A stretch of DNA of 64,000 nucleotides. It comes from Sulfurospirillum diekertiae (lineage in GTDB: Bacteria; Campylobacterota; Campylobacteria; Campylobacterales; Sulfurospirillaceae). Positions 1 through 8,695 of this stretch are shown here, one piece after another (the first letter of the stretch is position 1; the number at the start of each line of letters is the position of its first letter). Location: contig NZ_CP023275.1 in NCBI RefSeq assembly GCF_002309535.1, positions 1,612,001 through 1,676,000 of the forward strand. Direction: 5' to 3'. Below the pieces are notes generated by a model, which saw only the letters and a program-made list of their open reading frames with translations, was not told the origin of the DNA and did no database searches. Position numbers and translations under genes: made by a program.

Positions 1-73
1 ATGCGCCTATAGCAGAAGCAATATTGACACTTACCATGACCTCTAAGAAGAGATAGATTAAAAAATATTTCAC
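1..73 (-). CDS. FxsA-family membrane protein (5' part only)
   Basis: The first 24 codons of a gene that runs off the left edge. It starts with GTG, which overlaps the TGA stop of proS (GTGA). The visible peptide begins [20 protein letters not shown] and continues AIGA. This hydrophobic LEV-x-V-x-IxSAIGA pattern is that of the first membrane segment of FxsA-family inner-membrane proteins. From memory, an FxsA-like gene follows proS in Campylobacter jejuni, which fits. The tight overlap implies translational coupling to proS. Too little is visible to say more about function. Confidence 0.65.
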   Translation of the reverse strand, partial: MKYFLIYLFLEVMVSVNIASAIGA

Positions 74-1773
74 GCTAAAAATTCCTTGAGTTTAAAAAGA
101 GCTTCCTCTTTTTTAACAACGGTTTTTTCCAATGTCTTACGCTCAACAATTTCAACAAAACCCTCTTCAAGCTCTTTACCAACAATCAGTGCATATGGAA
201 GACCAATGAGTTCATAATCTTTCATTTTAAAACCAAAACGTTCATTTCGATCATCTAAAAGAACACTGTAACGCTCTTTTTTCAAGGCATTATACAGTTC
301 TTCTGCATAGTTATTTTGTGCTTCATCTTTGACATTGGAAACAATAATATCAAGCAAATAAGGCGCTGTTTGTTTATTCCAAATACACCCTTTTTCATCA
401 TGGCTTGCTTCAATCATTACCGCGACCAAACGACTCACACCAATGCCATAGCATCCCATATAAAACGGTTGTGCTTTACCATTTTTATCTAAGAATGTCG
501 CACCCATCGCTTTAGCGTATTTTTGTCCCAGTTGGAAAATGTGCCCTACTTCAATGCCTTTGGTAACGCCTAGTTCACCGCCACAACAAGCGCATTTGTC
601 ACCCGCCTTGACACTCGCAAGGTCTTTGTAGCGATCTTCGTTGAAGTTAAACATGGAGACACCTACCATGTGAAAGTCTGTTTCATTGGCACCACAGATA
701 ATATTTTTAGCCTCTTTAAGTTCTAAATCTATGTAAAATTTTACACATTCTAGTCCGACAGGTCCAATAAAACCTGCTTTGAGCCCTGCACGTTCAACCT
801 CTTCTAAAGAAGCGTCTAAAAGATCAAGTGCACCACAGGCATTTTGTGCTTTGGTCTCTTGAAGCTCATCATTGCCTCTAACAAAGAAAACAACCACCTC
901 TTCTTTATCCACATAGACCGCTTTTTTTACTACCGCTTTAATGCTGTAGAACGGATCGACTTTAAAGAAATTACAGACATCGTCAATGGTTTTCATATCA
1001 GGCGTTTTAAATTTGGAAAGATTCGCTTCAGGAGCTTCAGATGGGGCAAGTTTAGGAGCACGTTTTGCCGCTTCGATATTGGCAGCATAGGAGCATTTTT
1101 GACAGACAACAATGTCATCTTCACCATTTTGTGCCAATACCATAAACTCTTTACTACCACTACCGCCAATGGCACCGCTATCAGCATCTACCGCTCTAAA
1201 ATCGAGCCCTAAACGCGTAAAGATTTTGGTGTAGGTCTTTTCCATCACATCAAACTCTTTTTTCATACACGCTTCATCTTCATGGAAACTATAACCATCT
1301 TTCATCGTAAACTCACGACCTCGCAGAAGTCCAAAACGAGGACGTGCTTCATCACGGAATTTGGTGGTAATTTGGTACAAATGCAGTGGTAATTGTTTAT
1401 AGCTATTGATGCGGTTGCGAACAATATCCACCACTACCTCTTCATGGGTTGGCCCTAAAACAAATTCATTCTCTTTTCGATCTTTAAAGCGACACAACTC
1501 TTTGCCAAAAACATCATAACGTCCACTTTGTTTCCACAGTTCTGCAGGAGTGACCACATCCATTTGGATCTCTTGCGCACCCGTTTCATCCATCTCTTCT
1601 TTAACAACATTTTTAATTTTATCAAAAACGATTTTTCCCATCGGCAAAAAGTTATACAATCCGCTACCTACTTGAGAGATAAAACCACCACGCACCAAAA
1701 ATTGATGGCTCGGAAGTGTTGCATCTTTAGGCGCATCCTTGGTTGTTGGTGCATATAATTTTGAAAACTTCAT
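70..1773 (-). CDS. proS: prolyl-tRNA synthetase
   Basis: Charges tRNA-Pro with proline in the cytosol. The 567-residue length is that of the bacterial-type ProRS, which carries an editing insertion between class II motifs 2 and 3. Seen: the class II motif 1 area ([25 protein letters not shown]), motif 2 ([17 protein letters not shown]), and motif 3 near the C-terminal third ([20 protein letters not shown]), followed by an anticodon-binding domain. The ATG overlaps the last base of the hemA stop (TAATG), so the gene is probably co-transcribed with and coupled to hemA. The identification is secure. Confidence 0.97.
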   Translation of the reverse strand: MKFSKLYAPTTKDAPKDATLPSHQFLVRGGFISQVGSGLYNFLPMGKIVFDKIKNVVKEEMDETGAQEIQMDVVTPAELWKQSGRYDVFGKELCRFKDRKENEFVLGPTHEEVVVDIVRNRINSYKQLPLHLYQITTKFRDEARPRFGLLRGREFTMKDGYSFHEDEACMKKEFDVMEKTYTKIFTRLGLDFRAVDADSGAIGGSGSKEFMVLAQNGEDDIVVCQKCSYAANIEAAKRAPKLAPSEAPEANLSKFKTPDMKTIDDVCNFFKVDPFYSIKAVVKKAVYVDKEEVVVFFVRGNDELQETKAQNACGALDLLDASLEEVERAGLKAGFIGPVGLECVKFYIDLELKEAKNIICGANETDFHMVGVSMFNFNEDRYKDLASVKAGDKCACCGGELGVTKGIEVGHIFQLGQKYAKAMGATFLDKNGKAQPFYMGCYGIGVSRLVAVMIEASHDEKGCIWNKQTAPYLLDIIVSNVKDEAQNNYAEELYNALKKERYSVLLDDRNERFGFKMKDYELIGLPYALIVGKELEEGFVEIVERKTLEKTVVKKEEALFKLKEFLA

Positions 1774-3074
1774 TACTTAACTCCCATTTGGTATTCACAT
1801 TTATACATATTCATTCGTTTGGTTTGATCTTCATTAATGTTAAAAATATATTGAACCGCTTGTACAATCGTATCGGCTTCAGGTTTTTCCGCGACTTCTT
1901 TGAGGTTTTTAGTGGGTGAGTGTAAAAAAGAGTTAAATGCATGATGCAAGAGTTTTTCTACCTGCTCTTGCAACTCTTCAGGAATATACCCTTTTTTCAC
2001 TGCTTTTTCTAACTCTTGCAAGGAACACTCTTTGGCTTGATCGCGAATCTCTTTGATGATAGGGTCGACACACATACTTTGCAACCATTTAAAAAAGTCC
2101 ATCGTAGCTCGACCCACAATAGAATAAGCAATTTTGGCTTGCTCTTCACGAAGAGACATGTTTTGATTTACAATCTCTTCCAAATCATCGACCGCAAAAA
2201 TATGGAGATCCTTATGCTCACTCACGTCAATATCACGAGGAACCGCTATATCAAACCAATACCGTGAGAACTCACGCTCTTCAACCATATCATCGGTAAT
2301 AACACTATGAGGCGCTCCCGTAGCTGTAAAAACGAGGCGGTAACGATTAATAAATTCTGTCAATTTTGAGTAAGGTGCAATCGTTGCCAATTCACCCAAT
2401 TCTGTGGCTAAAGCTTGGGCATGTTCCAAATTACGGTTGATAATAATAATGTTAACGCCACTGGAAATTAAATGTTTTGCTGCTAATTGACTCATCTCAC
2501 CAGCCCCCACAACCAAAGCGGTTAAGCCTCCAATATTGCCTAGTAAATCTTTGGCTTTACTCACCGCAACACTTGAAACCGAAACAGGACTTTTTGAAAT
2601 ATCGGTTCGACTACGTACTTCAGCGGCACAGCGAAAAGCATGGTGCATCGCACGTCCTAGTTTTTGTGCGCAGTAGTTGTTCTCAAATGCAAATTTAAAT
2701 GCTTCTTTAAGCTGACCCGCAATTTGAGTCTCACCAATGACTAAACTATCAAGAGAAGAACAAACGGTAAAGAGATGATGGATCGCACCATTATCCTCAT
2801 AAACATCTGCCCTATCCTCTAATTCTTCACGCGGAATGCTCGAAACGCGACTGACAAGATCAAACATATCGTTCAGTGCTGATTCACACTCTGACACACT
2901 CGCAATCACTTCGACACGATTACATGTAGAGAGTAAGATCACTTCGTTCACAGCGGCACAACTTGTCAATGTTCCCATAAACGTACGGCATTTTTCTTCT
3001 GAATTAAAAGCCAATTTCTCACGAATACTAATATCTGTGTTCTTATGTGTAAAACTCATAGTGAGGTAATGCAT
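1773..3074 (-). CDS. hemA: glutamyl-tRNA reductase
   Basis: Catalyses the NADPH-dependent reduction of Glu-tRNA to glutamate-1-semialdehyde, the first step of C5 tetrapyrrole synthesis. Seen: the N-terminal [21 protein letters not shown] start typical of the family, the active-site cysteine C51 in the STCNR motif, and a nucleotide-binding [15 protein letters not shown] stretch. Length 433 aa is normal. It sits between ispB and proS with 1-base stop/start overlaps on both sides, so it is probably part of one polycistron. No separate promoter is evident. Confidence 0.97.
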   Translation of the reverse strand: MHYLTMSFTHKNTDISIREKLAFNSEEKCRTFMGTLTSCAAVNEVILLSTCNRVEVIASVSECESALNDMFDLVSRVSSIPREELEDRADVYEDNGAIHHLFTVCSSLDSLVIGETQIAGQLKEAFKFAFENNYCAQKLGRAMHHAFRCAAEVRSRTDISKSPVSVSSVAVSKAKDLLGNIGGLTALVVGAGEMSQLAAKHLISSGVNIIIINRNLEHAQALATELGELATIAPYSKLTEFINRYRLVFTATGAPHSVITDDMVEEREFSRYWFDIAVPRDIDVSEHKDLHIFAVDDLEEIVNQNMSLREEQAKIAYSIVGRATMDFFKWLQSMCVDPIIKEIRDQAKECSLQELEKAVKKGYIPEELQEQVEKLLHHAFNSFLHSPTKNLKEVAEKPEADTIVQAVQYIFNINEDQTKRMNMYKCEYQMGVK

Positions 3075-3970
3075 TAAAAATTCCTCTCAATCATCTCTTT
3101 AATAATAGTGCTCAAACCCACATCTTCTTCTTTTTCAATGACCTCTAACGCTTCCAAGCCTAACTTCCGTGCATACGAAATGGAGTCTTCCAGTGCTTTT
3201 GTTTCATTCATTTTTGTTTTAATCCACACTTTTTGTGTTTCATCGAGTTCTTGCTGGAACAAAGAGAGCAGTTTTGTCTGATCCGAGGAAGAGAGTTTAC
3301 GGTACATGTAAAGATAAGGCAAGGTTGTTTTTCCCTCTTTAAAGTCATTTAATGAAGGTTTCCCAAGCGTTTCACTGCTTTGAGTAATATCTAAAATATC
3401 ATCGATTATCTGAAAAGCAAGCCCTAAATTTTTGCCATACAGAGCATAAATAGTAGCATTTTTGCCAGCAAGTAATGCCGCAGCTTTAGCGGAAGCTTCG
3501 ATTAGGGAAGCTGTTTTTTTATAAATCATATCAAAATAACGCTCTTCACTGTCATTAAAAGCATGGGAAAGTTCAACATCTAATAGTTCACCAACAGAAA
3601 GAAGTGCAACAGCGTGAGAAACACTATAAGCCACATCATTGGGCATAAATGTCAATTCGCTAAAGCCTTTTGAGTAGAGTATATCGCCTAGCATTATGGC
3701 TGTTTTATTGCCAAAAAGCGCATTAATGGAGTCTTCCCCTCGTCTCGTGAAAGCATCATCAATGACATCATCATGTAACAAGCTTGCCGCATGAATAAGC
3801 TCAACAATAGCAGCGAGCTTAAGAGAGTTATCTGTAACTCCAGCAATCTTTAAAATGAGTTTTGCGCGTAAACGTTTACCTTTCGGAACTCTATGAAAGA
3901 GTTCAACACTGCGTGCGTCGCCTAAAGAAGCGACCATTTCTACCATCAAATTTTCAACTTTTCCTAACAC
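3074..3970 (-). CDS. ispB: polyprenyl diphosphate synthase (octaprenyl-type)
   Basis: Chain-elongating trans-prenyltransferase that makes the isoprenoid tail of quinones. Both aspartate-rich motifs are visible: DDVIDD (FARM) and DDILD (SARM), plus the GxKRLRAKL and GKTTLPYLY motifs. I chose the GTG at 3970 as start, giving 298 aa. It lies 10 bases after the stop of the upstream gene and is preceded by AGGA with 8 bases of spacing. An in-frame ATG at 4009 would overlap the upstream gene by 29 bases and has no clear ribosome site. Chain length (geranyl, farnesyl or octaprenyl) cannot be read from the sequence; the hemA-proS context fits a quinone/heme cluster. Confidence 0.88.
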   Translation of the reverse strand: MLGKVENLMVEMVASLGDARSVELFHRVPKGKRLRAKLILKIAGVTDNSLKLAAIVELIHAASLLHDDVIDDAFTRRGEDSINALFGNKTAIMLGDILYSKGFSELTFMPNDVAYSVSHAVALLSVGELLDVELSHAFNDSEERYFDMIYKKTASLIEASAKAAALLAGKNATIYALYGKNLGLAFQIIDDILDITQSSETLGKPSLNDFKEGKTTLPYLYMYRKLSSSDQTKLLSLFQQELDETQKVWIKTKMNETKALEDSISYARKLGLEALEVIEKEEDVGLSTIIKEMIERNF

Positions 3971-3980
3971 CTGTGCGATC

Positions 3981-4445
3981 CTACGGTTTCTTTTTGGGTT
4001 TAAATTCAACTTCTATACGTTGTAAATTATCTTCTATAAATATATCTAAAATTGCCTCTTTATTTCTTTGATCGAAGTCATTAAAAACAATCTTCAGATA
4101 CGTTTGAGCAAGCATTTTGTTGTCACCATCAGGTAACAATGGAATAATCACTGTCTCTAGAGGATGTTTCTTCTGCATTATATATTGCATGGGATAGCCT
4201 CTATAGTTGACTAATACTGTCAACATATTATTCGTATACAGTGTCCAACGTAAGCGTAAAATGTACTCATTGTTGGGATTATCTGCTGTAGGTTTTTTTG
4301 TAACCTCTTTATGGTTAATTAAAACCAACCCTATTTCATCTTTTTTAAGAATAAATTGATGGGTGTATTCGTAATTAATCCCTGCTGAGAGAGCATATGT
4401 GCACGCTACTACCCAACAAACAAATCCTAGCCCTATTTTACTCAT
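3981..4445 (-). CDS. secreted protein of unknown function
   Basis: A 154-aa protein with an N-terminal signal sequence (GLGFVCWVVACTYALSAG, likely cleaved after ALSA), so it is probably periplasmic. The body is mostly beta-strand-like, with a conserved-looking RLRWTLYTNNMLTVLVNYRG segment and a very basic end (EFKPKKKP). No enzymatic motif is visible and I do not recognise the family. It overlaps the DUF2018 gene upstream by 8 bases and is followed at 10 bases by ispB, so it is probably co-transcribed. From memory, a predicted exported protein occupies the same place in Campylobacter jejuni. Confidence 0.7.
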   Translation of the reverse strand: MSKIGLGFVCWVVACTYALSAGINYEYTHQFILKKDEIGLVLINHKEVTKKPTADNPNNEYILRLRWTLYTNNMLTVLVNYRGYPMQYIMQKKHPLETVIIPLLPDGDNKMLAQTYLKIVFNDFDQRNKEAILDIFIEDNLQRIEVEFKPKKKP

Positions 4446-4716
4446 TTTGAGTTAATATTTCTCCCATTGTGCTAATAAAAAGATCATTATTGTGCTCAAC
4501 AACAGAATCTGTCTCATCCATTAACACCGTAGAAATCAATCCTTCAAGAGCATCGATTCCAAACTGTTTTTCAAGTAAAATCTCCATGGCACTGTAACGA
4601 TCTACGATTTCTAGAAGCTTCATTTTGACTAAATCTTGGTTAGCATGAAAGAGAATATCAAAAAATTTACTTTTGGGGCTTCCCATAAAAAAGTCATCTT
4701 CATCTTCGTACAACAT
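4438..4716 (-). CDS. DUF2018-family protein
   Basis: A 92-aa acidic helical protein that opens MLYEDEDDFFMGSPKSKF, the signature of the small DUF2018 family seen in Campylobacterota. Its function is unknown. The ATG at 4716 is preceded by AGGAGAATTTG, a good ribosome site; a longer frame to 4773 lacks one. It is the first gene of the minus-strand run leading to proS, so a promoter should lie just upstream in the AT-rich 4717-4800 segment. Confidence 0.8.
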   Translation of the reverse strand: MLYEDEDDFFMGSPKSKFFDILFHANQDLVKMKLLEIVDRYSAMEILLEKQFGIDALEGLISTVLMDETDSVVEHNNDLFISTMGEILTQNE

Positions 4717-4888
4717 CAAATTCTCCTGTGCTTTTAAAAAGATACGATTATAGCACACTAAAACTTGTCTCATCTAAAACAGCTACTTTCATAGATCATT
4801 TTAACAATGAATATTGACTAACAAAGTGTTAGTCATTGTCGTATTTCCTCCATTAAATATCCTCATTAAACACACCATAAAATAGATA

Positions 4889-4910
4889 TTTACATATAAT
4901 TATATGTAAA
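4889..4910. repeat. 22-bp perfect palindrome, TTTACAT-N8-ATGTAAA
   Basis: Perfectly self-complementary; the central 8 bases are ATAATTAT. Its arms are the same TTTACAT/ATGTAAA arms as the dispersed 12-bp palindrome, pulled apart by an AT insert. It lies 180 bp upstream of the metY promoter and about 170 bp from the divergent DUF2018 start. It could be an operator for a dimeric regulator; this is inference. Confidence 0.7.
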
Positions 4911-4985
4911 ATAATCTGTTAAATTTGTACTGTTAGTATATACAATATAAATAGAAATTTACGTATTATTTGTTACATTTACATC

Positions 4986-4997
4986 TTTACATGTAAA
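4986..4997. repeat. Palindrome TTTACATGTAAA, copy 1 (intergenic)
   Basis: Perfect 12-mer upstream of metY, about 93 bp 5' of the -35 box. It is preceded by partial versions (TTTACGTA, ATTTACAT) within 30 bp. Confidence 0.95.
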
Positions 4998-5014
4998 ACA
5001 TATAAACACTCTTT

Positions 5015-5051
5015 ATTGGTATATGCCCTACCCTTTTCTTGATATACCAAT
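5015..5051. promoter_or_regulatory. Inverted repeat ATTGGTATAT-N17-ATATACCAAT, candidate operator
   Basis: Two perfect 10-base arms separated by 17 bases. The repeat lies 38 bp upstream of the -35 box of metY, so it is DNA-level and not in the transcript. The neighbouring Rrf2 regulator gene makes a cysteine- or sulfide-responsive operator plausible, but no binding consensus is matched here. Confidence 0.45.
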
Positions 5052-5089
5052 CTCTACTTTTTTAATCATTAGTTGCTTGATAGAGTTAC

Positions 5090-5118
5090 TTGACATTTAA
5101 AAATATTTAGTCTATACT
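5090..5118 (+). promoter_or_regulatory. sigma-70 promoter of metY-rrf2-cysK
   Basis: TTGACA (5090-5095), a 17-base spacer, then TATACT (5113-5118), about 30 bases before the metY ATG. It is close to the full consensus, unusual for this AT-rich genome where -35 boxes are often weak. The downstream genes have no other obvious promoter. Confidence 0.8.
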
Positions 5119-5148
5119 TTCATCAACACTACATCAAAAGGATGAAAG
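5117..5148 (+). promoter_or_regulatory. Leader hairpin overlapping the metY ribosome site
   Basis: CTTTCATC (5117-5124) and GATGAAAG (5141-5148) are perfect complements with a 16-base loop. The 3' arm contains part of the AAGGA ribosome site and abuts the ATG at 5149. The 5' arm begins within the -10 box, so only part of it may be transcribed, which weakens the case for an RNA switch. Confidence 0.35.
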
Positions 5149-6411
5149 ATGAATCAAGAAACCCTCGCCTTACATTACGGATATGATAAGCAACACTTTG
5201 GAACAATGTCAGTACCAATCTATCAAACCACTGCCTATGACTTTGGAAGTGCAGAGACTGCCGCCAATCGTTTTGCCCTTCGCGAACTGGGACCTATTTA
5301 CACGCGTCTAAACAATCCAACAACAGACGTCCTTGAAAATAGAATTGCCGCTGTTGAAAATGGTGAAGCAGCGATTGCAACCGCAACGGGACAAGCGGCT
5401 ATCTTTTTCGCTATTGCAAACTTGGCAGAAGCTGGAGATAACATCATTGTTGCTAAAAAAATCTATGGTGGGGCAACGACATTACTTACACACACGATTA
5501 AACGTTTTGGTATCCAAGCAAAACTCTTTGAGAGCGATGATGCCAATGATTTGGAAGCACTTATTGATGACAAAACTAAAGCAATCTTTTTTGAATCACT
5601 GTCAAATCCACAAATTGCAATTCCAAACATTGAAAAAATCGTTGCTGTAGCCCAAAAATACAACATTATTACCGTATGTGATAACACCGTTGCAACACCA
5701 ATTCTCTTCCAACCACTCAATCATGGCATAGATGTAAGTGTTCACAGTGCAAGTAAATACATCTGCGGTCAAGGCAGTGCAATGGGCGGATTGGTTGTTG
5801 AAGCCAAAGGACTTAATGCTAAACTTATCGGTAATCCACGCTATCCACAATTCAATGAACCCGATGAAAGTTACCATGGCTTAGTTTACGCAACATTACC
5901 GTTCCCTATTTTTTCACTTAGAATTCGCCTCTCACTCATCCGTGATATTGGAGCAACTATTGCGCCATTTAACTCTTGGTTATTGATTCAAGGGTTAGAG
6001 ACGTTATCACTACGTGTGAAAGAGCATTCGCGGAATGCTTATAAAGTAGCTAGTTTTTTAAAAGCGCACCCTAAAGTAAAAAAAGTCTCTTACCCTGCTT
6101 TAGAGAGTGACCCTTTACACAGTAGAGCGAAACAGTATTTTAAAGAGGGCCAAACATCTGGACTGTTAAGTTTTGAAGTTGATGATTTTGAATTTGCAAA
6201 ACACATTCTTAATTCCACAAAAATATTTTCCGTTGTTGTGAATATTGGTGATTCAAAATCGATCATTACCCATCCTGCAAGCACAACCCATCAACAACTT
6301 TCTGTTGAAGAATTAGAGCTTACAGGTGTTAAAGCTGGACTTATTCGACTCAGCATTGGACTTGAAAATGCAGATGATCTTATTGAAGATCTTAAAATTG
6401 CTTTAGGTTAA
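5149..6411 (+). CDS. metY: O-acetylhomoserine sulfhydrylase (Cys/Met metabolism PLP enzyme)
   Basis: Fold-type I PLP enzyme predicted to join sulfide to O-acetylhomoserine, giving homocysteine. Seen: the YTRLNNPTTDVLE motif, the PLP-phosphate region (TATGQAAIF), the aspartate of CDNT, and the Schiff-base lysine K203 in SVHSASKYICGQG. The 420-aa length and the CGQGSAMGG stretch fit OAH/OAS sulfhydrylases better than the shorter cystathionine lyases or synthases. A ribosome site AAGGA precedes the ATG. Pairing with an Rrf2 regulator and cysK supports a role in sulfide assimilation. The acyl-homoserine substrate is inferred. Confidence 0.88.
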   Translation: MNQETLALHYGYDKQHFGTMSVPIYQTTAYDFGSAETAANRFALRELGPIYTRLNNPTTDVLENRIAAVENGEAAIATATGQAAIFFAIANLAEAGDNIIVAKKIYGGATTLLTHTIKRFGIQAKLFESDDANDLEALIDDKTKAIFFESLSNPQIAIPNIEKIVAVAQKYNIITVCDNTVATPILFQPLNHGIDVSVHSASKYICGQGSAMGGLVVEAKGLNAKLIGNPRYPQFNEPDESYHGLVYATLPFPIFSLRIRLSLIRDIGATIAPFNSWLLIQGLETLSLRVKEHSRNAYKVASFLKAHPKVKKVSYPALESDPLHSRAKQYFKEGQTSGLLSFEVDDFEFAKHILNSTKIFSVVVNIGDSKSIITHPASTTHQQLSVEELELTGVKAGLIRLSIGLENADDLIEDLKIALG

Positions 6412-6420
6412 GGAAGCAAT

Positions 6421-6834
6421 ATGTCATTACTCTCAACCAAAGGAATGTATGGTTTAAGTGCCATGTACCAACTCTTTTTATCAAAGAGTGTGAAACCTTT
6501 GCAAATTAAAGAGATCTCTGCACGTGCTGAGATTCCACAAAACTACTTGGAGCAACTTTTGATTCTATTGCGTCAAGCAGGTTTAGTCAGTAGTGTTAGA
6601 GGTGCCTATGGCGGTTATCTTCTAGCCAAGAATGCTCAAGATATTTTGATTAAAGATATTTTGATCGCCCTTGAGGGAAATCTTGTCGTTACAGAAGGAG
6701 AAGTAAAAGACCCTGTACTTCGCATTTTCTATGAAGAAAGCAATGCCAAGATACAAGAGATTTTTAATTTACCGCTTTCTGAGTTTGACGTTTATGCACA
6801 ACGTCTTAACAATCAATTAAATTATAACATCTAA
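6421..6834 (+). CDS. Rrf2-family transcription regulator without Fe-S cysteines
   Basis: 137 aa. The N-terminal winged helix shows the Rrf2 pattern (LSTKGMYGLSAMYQL, ISARAEIPQNYLEQLLILLRQAGLVSSVRGAYGGYLLA). There is no cysteine in the whole protein, so it cannot carry the Fe-S cluster of IscR or NsrR. In this it resembles CymR, the Rrf2-type cysteine regulator of Firmicutes, which acts with CysK. It lies 9 bases after metY and 10 before cysK, so it probably controls this operon. The effector and operator are unknown; the inverted repeats upstream of metY are candidates. Confidence 0.88.
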   Translation: MSLLSTKGMYGLSAMYQLFLSKSVKPLQIKEISARAEIPQNYLEQLLILLRQAGLVSSVRGAYGGYLLAKNAQDILIKDILIALEGNLVVTEGEVKDPVLRIFYEESNAKIQEIFNLPLSEFDVYAQRLNNQLNYNI

Positions 6835-6844
6835 GGAGATTATT

Positions 6845-7774
6845 ATGTATGCACACAATGTAACTGAACTAATTGGCAACACTCCTCTTGTCAAACTAAC
6901 CCGTGCCTCAGAAGCTTCCAATGCTTTGGTACTAGGAAAATGTGAATTTCTAAACCCTTCACATTCGGTGAAAGATCGTATCGGATTCAATATGATTAAA
7001 ACAGCACTTGATAAAGGATTAATTGATCTCAATTCAATTATCATCGAGCCAACAAGTGGTAACACGGGTATTGGACTTGCGACCGTATGTGCAAGTTTAG
7101 GGCTTAAACTGATACTTACAATGCCTAGTTCCATGAGTTTAGAAAGACGTAAACTTCTAGCAGCATTAGGTGCAGAACTTGTACTAACAGAACCTGCCTT
7201 GGGAATGAAAGGTGCTGTCGAGAAAGCAACTGAACTCTCAAAAGAGATACCAAATTCATTTGTGCCACAACAATTTTCCAATGAATCAAACCCAGCCATT
7301 CACTATGCGACCACCGCTGAGGAGATTTGGAAAGATACCGATGGTAAAGTCGATATTTTTATAGCGGCTGTTGGTACCGGTGGAACCATTACGGGTACAG
7401 GGAAAAGACTAAAAGAGCTCAATCCTAATATCCAAATTATTGCAGTTGAACCAGAAACATCTCCTGTTCTTTCAGGTGGAAACCCAGGACCGCACAAAAT
7501 CCAAGGAATTGGTGCTGGATTTATTCCTTCAGTCCTTGATACAAAATTGTATAATGAAGTGGTTAAAGTCAGCTATGAAAATGCTATTGAAACTTCTCGC
7601 AATCTTGCAAAACAAGAAGGCTTATTGGTAGGTATTTCAGCAGGTGCAAACGTTTATGTTTCATCCCAAATAGCACTTAAACCTGAGAATAAAGGTAAAA
7701 CAATTGTTACTATTTTATGTGACACTGGCGAGCGTTACCTAAGTGCAGGATTATATGAGTATAAAGAGTCGTAA
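6845..7774 (+). CDS. cysK: cysteine synthase A (O-acetylserine sulfhydrylase)
   Basis: PLP enzyme that makes L-cysteine from O-acetylserine and sulfide. Seen: the PLP lysine K43 in NPSHSVKDRIGFNMI, the substrate loop TSGNTGIG, the GTGGTITGTGK phosphate-binding loop, and VGISAGAN near the C-terminus. The 309-aa length is normal. AAGGAG lies just before the ATG. It is the last gene of the metY-rrf2-cysK operon and ends in a terminator hairpin that includes its stop codon. In CymR systems CysK also acts as a signalling partner of the regulator; whether that holds here is a guess. Confidence 0.95.
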   Translation: MYAHNVTELIGNTPLVKLTRASEASNALVLGKCEFLNPSHSVKDRIGFNMIKTALDKGLIDLNSIIIEPTSGNTGIGLATVCASLGLKLILTMPSSMSLERRKLLAALGAELVLTEPALGMKGAVEKATELSKEIPNSFVPQQFSNESNPAIHYATTAEEIWKDTDGKVDIFIAAVGTGGTITGTGKRLKELNPNIQIIAVEPETSPVLSGGNPGPHKIQGIGAGFIPSVLDTKLYNEVVKVSYENAIETSRNLAKQEGLLVGISAGANVYVSSQIALKPENKGKTIVTILCDTGERYLSAGLYEYKES

Positions 7775-7790
7775 AACGACTCTTTATTTT
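7763..7790 (+). terminator. Rho-independent terminator of cysK
   Basis: Stem AAAGAGTCGT / ACGACTCTTT with a 3-base loop, overlapping the cysK stop and followed by a T-rich run. Confidence 0.85.
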
Positions 7791-7856
7791 ATTTCTTCCT
7801 CTTTTATTCATTTTTATGGTACTATTTTCTCAACATAAAAGGGGTACAGGTACGTT

Positions 7857-8642
7857 ATGAAACGAATCCCACGCATTCTTCTTAAAAAGCCTATTTTACT
7901 TGGTTCAATAACATTTGTTGTGAATCTTGTCATTAGTATGTCACCTGTTCTATACCTTCATGGGAAACATGTAGAACACTACAAAAGTATCCCTTCTTTC
8001 AATACGCAACTCCTTATCGAAGAGCAGGACATTGTTTACAGTGCCCTGCTCTATTCCTTTATTTTTGCATTTATTATTTCCATTCTTATCACACTTCTAG
8101 CCTTTTTTTTTAAAAAATCTTACCTTGAAGTTGAAAACTTATCACATTTTGATGGTCTAACAGGACTGTATAATCGTCTGATGTTTATGAATGTCTTTCA
8201 AAAAGAAATACAAAAAGTAAAACGTAACCGTGACTATCTTTTTTTAGTCATCTTGGATATAGATGATTTTAAGCCTATTAATGACACTTATGGACATCTT
8301 ATAGGGGATGAGGCAATTAAAATAACGGCTAGTACGTTACAGCAACTTCTTCGTGCCTCTGAATCCATTGCACGTTTTGGTGGAGATGAATTCATTATCT
8401 CCATTGTTGATCAGGATAAGAATGCTGCTTCAACGATTGTCAATCGTATTTTAAATGAATTTAACAACAAAACAATTCCCGTTTCTCGCAATCACGATCA
8501 ACAAGAACTTCAAATCAATCTCAGTATTGGATACACACTTTACAGAAGTGACGATGATTTTAAAACAATGCTGCAACGCGCAGATCAAGCATTGTATATC
8601 TCTAAAGAAGCCGGTAAAAACACCGCCACATTCCTAGCTTAA
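7857..8642 (+). CDS. membrane diguanylate cyclase (GGDEF)
   Basis: 261 aa. Two membrane segments (about residues 14-34 and 61-86) frame a short periplasmic loop of about 25 residues. A complete GGDEF domain follows: DGLTGLYNR entry motif, the metal-binding DIDDFKPIND, and an intact active site GGDEF at 175-179. It should make c-di-GMP. No inhibitory RxxD motif (I-site) stands out upstream of GGDEF. It lies after the cysK terminator with its own weak TACTAT -10, so it seems independent. The signal sensed cannot be told from this short sensor loop. Confidence 0.9.
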   Translation: MKRIPRILLKKPILLGSITFVVNLVISMSPVLYLHGKHVEHYKSIPSFNTQLLIEEQDIVYSALLYSFIFAFIISILITLLAFFFKKSYLEVENLSHFDGLTGLYNRLMFMNVFQKEIQKVKRNRDYLFLVILDIDDFKPINDTYGHLIGDEAIKITASTLQQLLRASESIARFGGDEFIISIVDQDKNAASTIVNRILNEFNNKTIPVSRNHDQQELQINLSIGYTLYRSDDDFKTMLQRADQALYISKEAGKNTATFLA

Positions 8643-8665
8643 ACCAAGTCTTACCCCTATTTTTG

Positions 8666-8671
8666 TATAAT
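8666..8671 (+). promoter_or_regulatory. -10 box of valS
   Basis: TATAAT 25 bases before the valS ATG; the -35 region is weak. AAGG at 8687-8690 is the ribosome site and decides for the first of two nearby ATGs. Confidence 0.6.
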
Positions 8672-8695
8672 CTAACAAAAATTTATAAGGTATAG

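Larger units (their letters stand above)
4774..5148. other. AT-rich control region between divergent operons
   Basis: About 375 bases with no supportable gene, separating the minus-strand DUF2018-proS run from the plus-strand metY operon. It holds a 22-bp palindrome, one TTTACATGTAAA copy, a 10-bp inverted repeat, a clear sigma-70 promoter and a leader hairpin, each listed separately. It is the densest run of symmetric motifs in the window. Confidence 0.8.

Noticed and set aside
2921..2931. TTACATGTAG in hemA
   Set aside because: Falls on the conserved STCNR codons, so it is likely chance; not counted as a palindrome copy.
3302..3313. GTACATGTAAAG in ispB
   Set aside because: One base short of the 10-bp core; left out of the count. 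Similar near-misses occur at 42831 (TTACATGTC), 54651, 56870 and 59474.
6817..7299. 160-codon open frame on the minus strand opposite cysK
   Set aside because: It is a mirror of the cysK coding frame; the peptide has no domain, and cysK is certain.
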